A stretch of DNA of 52,282 bases from Chloroflexota bacterium. Its GTDB lineage: Bacteria; Chloroflexota; Anaerolineae; Anaerolineales; Villigracilaceae. The stretch is taken from positions 13,172 through 65,453 of the forward strand of contig JAPLGS010000121.1 of the NCBI GenBank assembly GCA_026390015.1, written 5' to 3'. Every line of letters starts with the position of its first letter. The first letter of the stretch is position 1. The position numbers and the translations under genes are program-made. The notes beneath the pieces are model-generated. The model was not told the DNA's origin, did not search any database, and saw only the letters and a list, made by a program, of their open reading frames with translations. This document shows, piece by piece, positions 1 through 6,338 of the stretch.

Positions 1-496
1 CAGCCTGCTTATCGCCTTTCCCTTTAATAATCGCGCGACATTCTATCCAGTCAATCTCCCCGCGTTTAATTGAGCAGGCCTCAGTGATTCGCAAACCCGT
101 GTCTACCAGTGTCAAAACAAAGGCTCGATCACGCAAGTCAAACAAGTCTCCATGCAAAGATTCGCAATATGCGACTACTTGCTCCAGTGCTTCCCGGTTA
201 AAGTTGACAATGCGCTTGCCAGATCTTTGAGTAAATCGTTCTGTGGCATCCTTCAGTTCAGCCCAATTGCCAGCCCTGCAAAATGCGTAGAACTTCAGCA
301 CAGCGGTTCTGTAAACTCTCTGCGTAGAAGGGGACTTATGTTTTAGCGAAATCAAAAACGTGATGTAGGTCTCTGTATTCAATTCCGCATCTTCGCCCAC
401 AGCTTTTACGAATTGAGCAAGGCTATTCTGGTATGCAAAAATAGTCTTTGGAGAACGGTCAAAGGTATTCAGGAAGCGATTTATCTCTGTTTTCAT
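1..496 (-). CDS. Tyrosine recombinase (phage-type integrase), N-terminal part, cut by the window edge
   Basis: Reading the minus strand from the ATG at 494-496 gives about 165 residues that run off the left edge. The N-terminal part looks like a SAM-like core-binding domain. It is followed by the first catalytic segment, with an LVDTGLRITEAC motif holding the first catalytic arginine and a GKGDKQ motif holding the beta-hairpin lysine. The second arginine, histidines and nucleophilic tyrosine would lie beyond the window. The same region in the recombinase at 991-2019 is clearly similar (DTGLR, EAC, RG-IDW, GKGDKQA), so the two are paralogs. The start is preceded by a compact set of inverted repeats. 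It would carry out site-specific DNA strand exchange; its substrate is unknown. Confidence 0.85.
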   Translation of the reverse strand, partial: MKTEINRFLNTFDRSPKTIFAYQNSLAQFVKAVGEDAELNTETYITFLISLKHKSPSTQRVYRTAVLKFYAFCRAGNWAELKDATERFTQRSGKRIVNFNREALEQVVAYCESLHGDLFDLRDRAFVLTLVDTGLRITEACSIKRGEIDWIECRAIIKGKGDKQA

Positions 497-506
497 ATTA
501 TTACAA

Positions 507-547
507 GCCACATTTATTGTGGCATAGGTTGACGAAAGTATGCCACA
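507..547. repeat. Nested inverted repeats upstream of the truncated recombinase
   Basis: TGTGGCATA at 518-526 and TATGCCACA at 539-547 form a perfect 9-bp inverted repeat with a 12-bp spacer. The first arm also pairs with GCCACA at 507-512 across a 5-bp spacer. Three half-sites thus sit 11 to 53 bp upstream of the recombinase start. This is the layout expected of a recombinase core or arm site, or of an operator. The function is inferred only. Confidence 0.6.
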
Positions 548-596
548 CTCGCAAATGAAAATTTATTTCTTGTTGTTGAAAATTTCTCTATATAAT

Positions 597-971
597 TCAT
601 CCGCCATTCAAGGCGGGGGACAGTTTATGAATCATGATTGGTTCAATTTCGTGAATTGTTATTTCAATTGTATCACTGGGCAATTCCGTACAACAAAACT
701 TTATACAATCTTCCAATGTCCATAGTTGAATTTTCCAATTCAACGAATTGGGTAGGTGGTTTTCAATTTTTACACCAATCGGCGATTCACCATAGATGAC
801 CTTTCCGTCCCACGTCATGTGTCCTCCCCAACCAAACCAGCGCTCCCAAATATTGTTTTTGGAGATTCCAATATATAAAATATCGCCAGATCCATTTCTT
901 AACACATATAGCTCGTATCTATTTTCACGATATTGTTGCTCATGAAATTGTATAAAATCCAATTCGATCAT
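597..971 (-). CDS. Small GIY-YIG domain protein
   Basis: This 124-residue protein carries the GIY-YIG signature near its N terminus: YELYVLR, then ILYIGIS, an arginine in the ERW segment and a following GGHM stretch. Proteins of this fold are single-domain endonucleases such as UvrC N-domains, homing endonucleases and YhbQ-like proteins. The reading frame stays open upstream into the neighbouring recombinase, but the ATG at 969-971 is chosen because an AGAGG ribosome site lies 5 bases before it and the family signature begins about 20 residues later. It lies 19 bp downstream of the recombinase stop codon on the same strand, so the two are probably co-transcribed. I cannot see the catalytic glutamate with certainty; DNA cleavage is therefore a family-based suggestion. 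Confidence 0.65.
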   Translation of the reverse strand: MIELDFIQFHEQQYRENRYELYVLRNGSGDILYIGISKNNIWERWFGWGGHMTWDGKVIYGESPIGVKIENHLPNSLNWKIQLWTLEDCIKFCCTELPSDTIEITIHEIEPIMIHKLSPALNGG

Positions 972-990
972 TTTGGCCTCTGGGGTAATG

Positions 991-2019
991 TCAGTCCGCT
1001 TCTTGTTTTGACTTCTTCTCGAATATCTCGTAATAAGCTTTATCAAGTTCATCATTTGAAAGGTGTGCGTACCTTTGTGTAACCTGTATATTCGAATGCC
1101 GAGCAAGTTCCTGTGCGAGCTTGAGATTTCCTGAACCACGCAATACGGAAGTGACAAAATAATGACGGAAGGAATGCGGAGTGATCTTCCCCACCATTTC
1201 TTCACCCAAAAACTGTGCTACCCGTTCGTTGACAATATTTCGCCCCGTAGTAGGCGTCATTGATTTTACTTTTTTTCCTGCGCCTTTATCGTGACGGGCA
1301 AAGAGGGGCAGGGATGTCAATTGTTTTCCCGAACTTCCGTCGAGGGTGGCACGCTGTGATAAATAGTCTTTGATAGCTTGAAGCGTGCGTGAAGTAAAGC
1401 GGACAACAGCTTGCTTATCGCCTTTACCAATGACGATGGCGCGTTGTTCATTCCAGTCTATGTCGCCGCGTCTCAGTTTACAGGCTTCATGGACGCGGAG
1501 GCCTGTGTCCGCCAAAGTGAGCAAAAAGGCACGGTCGCGATATGCGCGTAGTTTAGCGTTGACGAGTTCCTCATCACGAACCAAGACGGCCAGATTCTCA
1601 ATGTGTTCCACTTTAGCTAAAAGACTATCAATATCTTCTGCTGGAAATTGCGGAAAACGTATGCCAGGGCGGCGCGAACGTTGCCGTATAAGCACATGCA
1701 CACGCGATTGATTGATGTCAGCGAGGCGTTCTGAATCAACATACTCGTAGAAGCTTTTTATAGCTTGCAAATGCAATTGCTCAGTGGCGGGCGCAAAGAC
1801 CTTGAGATATACAGCCAAAGGAGAGATCAAATCCTCTGTAAGTTTTTCAATAGGGGTGGATTGAGGGTCGAGCCATTTTTCCTTGAGCACATCGCGGAAA
1901 ATTTTGAGCGCATTATTATATGCACGCGCCGTGTGCTCACTGCGAGAGAGTTTTACAATATCAATATAATTTGCCATCGCATCTGAAATCATTATAGGGG
2001 CATCAGTTTGTTTTGCCAT
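991..2019 (-). CDS. Tyrosine recombinase / integrase (XerD-like)
   Basis: A complete tyrosine recombinase of 342 residues. The N-terminal 110 residues resemble the SAM-like DNA-binding domain. The catalytic domain shows DTGLRVHEAC (first Arg), GKGDKQAVV (Lys), HSFRHYF (His-x-x-Arg) and HSNIQVTQRYAHLS (His and nucleophilic Tyr). Its length is between XerC/D (about 300) and phage integrases. The start is set at the ATG at 2017-2019 because a consensus promoter places the transcript start at or next to this codon; an ATG nine bases upstream overlaps the -10 box and is unlikely to be used. It cuts and rejoins DNA by a covalent 3'-phosphotyrosine intermediate. Whether it serves a mobile element or chromosome resolution is not visible. 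Confidence 0.9.
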   Translation of the reverse strand: MAKQTDAPIMISDAMANYIDIVKLSRSEHTARAYNNALKIFRDVLKEKWLDPQSTPIEKLTEDLISPLAVYLKVFAPATEQLHLQAIKSFYEYVDSERLADINQSRVHVLIRQRSRRPGIRFPQFPAEDIDSLLAKVEHIENLAVLVRDEELVNAKLRAYRDRAFLLTLADTGLRVHEACKLRRGDIDWNEQRAIVIGKGDKQAVVRFTSRTLQAIKDYLSQRATLDGSSGKQLTSLPLFARHDKGAGKKVKSMTPTTGRNIVNERVAQFLGEEMVGKITPHSFRHYFVTSVLRGSGNLKLAQELARHSNIQVTQRYAHLSNDELDKAYYEIFEKKSKQEAD

Positions 2020-2026
2020 AGGGGTC

Positions 2027-2054
2027 ATTATACGAAGTTTCTTTGATTTGTCAA
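2027..2054 (-). promoter_or_regulatory. Consensus sigma-70-type promoter for the recombinase
   Basis: On the minus strand a perfect TTGACA (2049-2054) and a perfect TATAAT (2027-2032) are separated by 16 bp. Counting 7 bases from the -10 box puts the transcription start at about 2019, the first base of the recombinase ATG, so the mRNA would have no leader. No Shine-Dalgarno sequence is seen before that ATG, which agrees. Confidence 0.75.
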
Positions 2055-2335
2055 TGTTAGCGATAATAATACTTATCGAAATCATTTATGTTTCAAATTA
2101 ACGATGGTGTTTTTCCGTCCAAAGCAATCCCCCACTGTGTGAAATGTAGACGCTAGACCACAGGCAATGGAGATTAAAGAAGACACGCTACATCCGCAGA
2201 CTGGAGGCTCGCTGCCATTAATCTACCTGTTTCCACGCAGACAGAGTCAACCTCCCCTGCCCCAATATCACAAGGATGAATGTTTTGACTTTGCTCTTCA
2301 TTCATCCTTCATTTTTCACAATTCATCCTTTGCCT

Positions 2336-2473
2336 TTACATACTCCCCAGCGCAACAACCAGCACAATTCCTAATGCAATGACTCCCCCGGCAAACAAGA
2401 TGACCGAGTCCCTCAGCCCGCGTACCTGCCTATGCCCGCTGTAAAATGGTGCGGCATCCTGGCGGTGGCGCAC
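2336..2473 (-). pseudogene. Possible small membrane protein or C-terminal gene remnant
   Basis: The minus strand encodes up to 45 residues from a GTG at 2471-2473 to TAA at 2336-2338. The last 25 residues form a clean hydrophobic helix after a basic segment (GLRDS then a run of I, L, V, A, G), ending in ALGSM. The upstream part of the frame runs into the palindromic repeat at 2451-2548 and meets a TAG inside it. No good ribosome site precedes the GTG. It may be the tail of a membrane protein whose front was replaced by the repeat, or a chance reading frame. Confidence 0.25.
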
Positions 2474-2548
2474 GTGTTCTTTGCCCGAAGCAACCTCACG
2501 CTAATTGGGAGATTGCTTCGTCGGGAAGAGATCCCTCCTCGCAACGAC
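2451..2548. repeat. Palindromic dispersed repeat, copy 1
   Basis: Inner arms CGAAGCAACC (2486-2495) and GATTGCTTCG (2511-2520) form an inverted repeat with one mismatch. The right boundary reads, on the minus strand, GTCGTTGCGAGG (2537-2548). The same inner and outer words occur at 49608-49708, so this is a second, partly degraded copy of one element. The left outer arm is not clear here. Confidence 0.6.
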
Positions 2549-2558
2549 ATCATTGACT

Positions 2559-3803
2559 TTATTTTTTCAATTCGCTTTCCACCGCCGAAAAATGTGATGC
2601 GTATGCCTCAGGCGCGGTTGGGATGGATTCTTCTTTGATCAATGCGCTTATCGCAAGACACAACGCGGCAACTTCCCGTGATGCATCATCTGCAGACTCG
2701 TCACCTTCCAATTGATTCGCAGTTTGTTCGAGCCATTTGATCACATCGCTCTTGGGCACATTCTTGCGGGCGTATGCCAGCCCGGCATCGCGCACCTGGT
2801 TTGCGGCGTTCTCTATTTGCGTACGCCTTAGATCATTTCGAGCGGCGGATTTTTCTTCGGGCGAGAGTGATGCTACACTGCTTAGTGTTTTATGCAATTG
2901 GCTGATCGTATTCAATTCAGGATAACTGATCGTTTCACCTAAATGAAGTGTTTCTTCAAGTAGTTTAACTGCGTTAGCGAATTGCTCATTCATAGCGTGG
3001 TATTGGGCAAGGGTAACCATTTGAACAATGAGCACATTTTGGTTTTTGAGTTCTTTTGCCAATAACACTACCTGCTCTTGGTGTTGAATTGCGGACTGTA
3101 CGTCTCCGCGTTTCATGGCATTGTTTGCCAGTATGATTGTCTTTGTCAGCTCACTCTCTTCTGCGGCCTCTGGATGTGCTTCTTCAATTGGAGAATTTTC
3201 AAGAGTGGCGATCATTTGACGCAGTTCGACTACCTTTGGTTGCACATCAAGTTTTTCAAACATTGCGAGGCTTTCGTGGTACAGGTCAAGCGCAGTTTTT
3301 CGGTCTCCGCTGGCTTGTTTTATTTGACCTAGTTTCGTTATGTCGTAGGCAGTTCCATCCAGATCGCCAGTCTGTTTGCCTAATTCTATGGCTTGTTCCA
3401 TCATTAATTGTGCCTGCTTGGAATCGCCCTTTTCCCAATATACATTTGCCATTTGTGAAAGGGAATTGGCTTTTCCCTGATTACCAAGGGAATCATCGAA
3501 GGCACATATTTGCGTATATAGCAGCAGACTTTCCTGATAGAGCGCCAGTGAATAATCTAGATCGCCGCGCCGAAGAGAGATCTGTGCAATATTGGAAAGC
3601 GCGGCCGCTTTGCCTTTTTTTCCGCGGAATTCGTCGAATTCGCTGAGCTGCTCATAGAGTCGCTGACTCTCCTGAGAGAGTCCGAGCGCCCGGTCAAGAT
3701 CGCCGTCTGCGAGAACAGCCAGCGCCTTGTTGGAGACCAACTCCGCATCCTCAAACCGCTTGCGCAGTTTTTTTTCTTCATGATTAGAGTTGACTTTAGG
3801 CAT
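2559..3803 (-). CDS. TPR-repeat protein
   Basis: A 414-residue soluble protein without a signal peptide. Residues about 20-210 hold several tetratricopeptide-like helix pairs (repeated ALSNIAQISLRRGDLDYSLALYQES-type blocks with the usual G/A/Y/A pattern, ending ALDLYHESLAMFEKL). A second helical set spans about 220-300. The C-terminal 85 residues match those of the next gene upstream: RDAGLAYAR, then REVAALCLAISALIKEE and HFSAVESEL. TPR domains bind proteins; the partner is unknown. The ATG follows an AGGAG site at 8 bases. It lies 59 bp downstream of its paralog and probably belongs to the same transcript. I do not recognise a named family. Confidence 0.8.
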   Translation of the reverse strand: MPKVNSNHEEKKLRKRFEDAELVSNKALAVLADGDLDRALGLSQESQRLYEQLSEFDEFRGKKGKAAALSNIAQISLRRGDLDYSLALYQESLLLYTQICAFDDSLGNQGKANSLSQMANVYWEKGDSKQAQLMMEQAIELGKQTGDLDGTAYDITKLGQIKQASGDRKTALDLYHESLAMFEKLDVQPKVVELRQMIATLENSPIEEAHPEAAEESELTKTIILANNAMKRGDVQSAIQHQEQVVLLAKELKNQNVLIVQMVTLAQYHAMNEQFANAVKLLEETLHLGETISYPELNTISQLHKTLSSVASLSPEEKSAARNDLRRTQIENAANQVRDAGLAYARKNVPKSDVIKWLEQTANQLEGDESADDASREVAALCLAISALIKEESIPTAPEAYASHFSAVESELKK

Positions 3804-3862
3804 GACTAGTGCTCCTGAATTTCGATGAATGCTACTGTCTACAAGACTTTTCGGAAAACCTA

Positions 3863-5155
3863 TCAGGTCTTGAGTTTACCCAGTTCGCTTTGGACAGCAG
3901 AAAAATGTGACACATACGCGGCAGGAATTGTTGGGATGGATTCCTCTTTGATCAGCGCTGACAATGCAAGACACAAAGCGGCCACTTCCAACCATGGCGA
4001 GTCAGTTTTTTCATTGATGTTAATTTGCGCCGCGGCTTGTTCCAACATGTCCACTACTTCCTGCTTGGGTACTTCATTACGGGTATAAGCCAATCCTACA
4101 TCGCGGGTTTGGTCAGCGGCCTGGTCAATACTTTTTTGCCGATTCGCATCCAGGTCTGCTTGGGCGCTTTGAATTTTTTCCGCTTTCTGTTCTGGACTCA
4201 TCTGCTGGAATTCTTCATATCCTCGGCGGAGTTGCGCCTCGGCCGGTGGGCGTTTCTCTGGTGGAAGTTGCGCCAGTTGTGCCTGAAGTTGCGATTCAAA
4301 TCCAGCATCTTCCTGAATACGTTGTTTTAATTGCACACGTTCTTCAGGAGTGAGCGAGGCATTCATGCGCGCAGCTTCCAAAGCATGACGGTCAGACTCC
4401 AGGTCCGAATTTCCCGTTTGTTCATCAATTGCAACAACTTCCTCCAATATTATTATCGCATCCCCATGACGATCTGCGTTGCTGTAATAGCCGGCAAGGT
4501 TATACAATATCACGCTTAGGCTGATCAAGGCTTCGCGGTTATTCCCTGCCGCTCTGGCCGACTTGACCGCTTGTTCTTGAAATTGAATTGCTGACTGAAT
4601 ATCGCCACGTTGAGCGGCGTTGCGCGCCTGTGCAATGGCCCGCGCTGATGGATCATCATTTGTAGCAGGACTTCCTTCGAGACTGGTGATTAATTGTTTT
4701 ACTTGTGATATTAGTGGTTGAGCGCCCAGTTCTTCAAAAAGAGCCAATCCTTCGCGATAATGCGACAGGGCAATATCTTTGTCACCGCGGGCTTGTAAAA
4801 CTTGACCGAGTTTCACTAAACTAAACGCGACTCCATCTACATGTTCAATTTGCCGTCTTATTGTCAGGGACTTTTTTAATGATTCTTCAGCCTTATCAAA
4901 ATCATTCTTGCTCATATGCAAATCAGCGAGTTTCGAGAGTGACGCAGCTTTTTCAAATTGTTCGCGCTGATTCAACTCTTCGGCGTTCTCTTCCTGGATG
5001 GAGAGGATGGTAAACATCTCGACTTTGAGACTGAGTTGAGCACCATCTGCAGGACAGACCGTGCGATATCTTTCTCCGAATTTGTCCATTTCTTGCAGGG
5101 ATTTCTCCCAAATTTGCCCACAGCGCGGACAGGTTATCTTAATCTTCTCGTTCAT
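3863..5155 (-). CDS. TPR-repeat protein with N-terminal zinc-ribbon-like motif
   Basis: A 430-residue protein. Residues 1-40 contain CPRCG at 9-13 and CPADG at about 34, a possible small zinc-binding knuckle with only three cysteines visible. TPR-like repeats follow at about 60-150 and 170-260. A long charged helical stretch (about 265-345, rich in Q, E, R and A) comes next, and then a C-terminal module shared with the 2559-3803 protein (LEVAALCLALSALIKEESIP, YVSHFSAVQSEL). The ATG at 5153-5155 is chosen because GGAG lies 6 bases before it and the CPRCG motif follows at once; an in-frame upstream extension has no ribosome site. The paralogy and spacing suggest a tandem duplication. The role is unknown, perhaps a scaffold. 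Confidence 0.8.
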   Translation of the reverse strand: MNEKIKITCPRCGQIWEKSLQEMDKFGERYRTVCPADGAQLSLKVEMFTILSIQEENAEELNQREQFEKAASLSKLADLHMSKNDFDKAEESLKKSLTIRRQIEHVDGVAFSLVKLGQVLQARGDKDIALSHYREGLALFEELGAQPLISQVKQLITSLEGSPATNDDPSARAIAQARNAAQRGDIQSAIQFQEQAVKSARAAGNNREALISLSVILYNLAGYYSNADRHGDAIIILEEVVAIDEQTGNSDLESDRHALEAARMNASLTPEERVQLKQRIQEDAGFESQLQAQLAQLPPEKRPPAEAQLRRGYEEFQQMSPEQKAEKIQSAQADLDANRQKSIDQAADQTRDVGLAYTRNEVPKQEVVDMLEQAAAQININEKTDSPWLEVAALCLALSALIKEESIPTIPAAYVSHFSAVQSELGKLKT

Positions 5156-5297
5156 TTTGTCTCCATTTATAGCATTGCCATGCATAAAGGCTCTTCTTTG
5201 GATTTCCATTCCATAACGACATGAATTTTACCGCTTGTTGTAATATTTGCTAAACTTACGAGAAGAATCTAAAAATGAAAGTCAAAAAATCTGTTTT

Positions 5298-6167
5298 TCA
5301 GAAACTCAATAATCCTTGCATAAAAATATTCATAAAGCGTTCCGTTTCCAATTGGGTCGGCACGTTGATTCGCCCCTTGTCAGAATCGAGCTGCCGCAGT
5401 TGATGAATTCTCCCCGAGCGGAATCCGGTCTTCTGCACTGAAAATGAACTTTGATTCTCGTTGAACAATGTACTGTCAATTAAATATGCGGCGGCCACCA
5501 CGTCCCATGGGAAAAATCCCTTTGCACGGAAAAACACCTTTCTATTAAGTTCGAGCCACGGCCTGATCGTTTCAACCAAATAGCGCGCAACGGAACTATC
5601 ATGGTTTTCGATCATTTGCAAATGATCCCTGCGGAAAACCGCTTGTGAGCAGACATCCATGGTGATCAATGTTTTTTGAATGGGCGCTGATAAAACGAAT
5701 GACGCGGCTTGTCCATCGAGATGAAAATTCAGTTCTCCAAAAAAGGAAAACGGTTTGAAGTTGAGCGACCCGCCCATGATGACCAGCTCTTTGAGGTTGG
5801 ATGCGAAGCTTGGATCCAAGATCATGGCGCTCGCGACGTTGGTCAATGGGCCCAGCGCCAGGAGGGAAATTTCATGCGGATACGCCTGCACCGTTTCGAT
5901 CAAATAATCCACCGCCGCATTTCTTTTCCCCAAATCAGATTTTGTCTCAGAGCCTTTATAGATCGGCACGTCAGCATGTGCGAGACTAAGCAGTTTTTTT
6001 GCTACGGAGAATCCCACTTCCGCGCCCACATTGCCAAAATTGATCGTGATTCCCTCTACTTGAATATTTGGCGACGCAAGCATGACAAGGAAGGCCAGCC
6101 CATCGTCCACATCCCTGTTGCGTTCACCCGTTGCCGGGTCAGAATCTATCAGTACTCTTTTCTTCAT
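5298..6167 (-). CDS. Nucleoside hydrolase family protein (inosine-uridine type)
   Basis: A 289-residue enzyme of the IUNH fold, which cleaves the N-glycosidic bond of ribonucleosides to base and ribose with a calcium ion. Family marks are the N-terminal aspartate cluster, ALGPLTNVA, IMGGS and the ELNFHLDGQAA segment. Two points differ from the textbook pattern. The DxDxGxDD calcium motif is split, reading DSDP (residues 8-11) and then, after an insert, DVDD (19-22). The late His-Asp pair reads Trp-Asp (PWDVVAA). Both suggest a subfamily with another substrate preference. The ATG at 6165-6167 is preferred to the adjacent TTG. The gene is 142 bp upstream of the TPR pair on the same strand and divergent from the amine block. 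Confidence 0.8.
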   Translation of the reverse strand: MKKRVLIDSDPATGERNRDVDDGLAFLVMLASPNIQVEGITINFGNVGAEVGFSVAKKLLSLAHADVPIYKGSETKSDLGKRNAAVDYLIETVQAYPHEISLLALGPLTNVASAMILDPSFASNLKELVIMGGSLNFKPFSFFGELNFHLDGQAASFVLSAPIQKTLITMDVCSQAVFRRDHLQMIENHDSSVARYLVETIRPWLELNRKVFFRAKGFFPWDVVAAAYLIDSTLFNENQSSFSVQKTGFRSGRIHQLRQLDSDKGRINVPTQLETERFMNIFMQGLLSF

Positions 6168-6293
6168 CAATTCTTTCTACTACTAATCCGGATGTTTTTT
6201 ATTTTACCCGAATTCACTTTGAATCCACCATTAGGCCAACCCATTCCCCATTTGCTTCAAACGTGGCTTCCCATTATGCTTTCATCATAAATA

Positions 6294-6302
6294 TGGTATT
6301 CT
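6294..6302 (+). promoter_or_regulatory. Possible extended -10 promoter of the amine block
   Basis: TGG followed by TATTCT (6297-6302) matches an extended -10 element, 36 bases before the chosen ATG of the FAD/GcvT gene. No good -35 box is seen, so this is a weak call. Confidence 0.3.
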
Positions 6303-6338
6303 CTTTGAAAATATATTATGCAGCACCGGAGCGGCATC

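Larger units (their letters stand above)
2055..2558. other. Intergenic gap with repeats and a gene remnant
   Basis: Half a kilobase without a convincing full gene between the recombinase and the first TPR gene. It contains low-complexity stretches around 2290-2335 in which TTCATCCTT recurs, a short minus-strand membrane-segment reading frame (2336-2473) and a palindromic repeat (2451-2548), described separately. Nothing recognisable is seen in 2086-2285. Confidence 0.6.

Noticed and set aside
972-1205. Upstream extension of the GIY-YIG frame
   Set aside because: It overlaps the recombinase's catalytic C terminus in another frame; the shorter form has its own ribosome site.
2167-2382. 71-residue plus-strand frame
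   Set aside because: Low-complexity sequence, no ribosome site, no family resemblance.
5268-5300. Possible terminator after the nucleoside hydrolase
   Set aside because: The T-run is good but the stem is only 4 bp.
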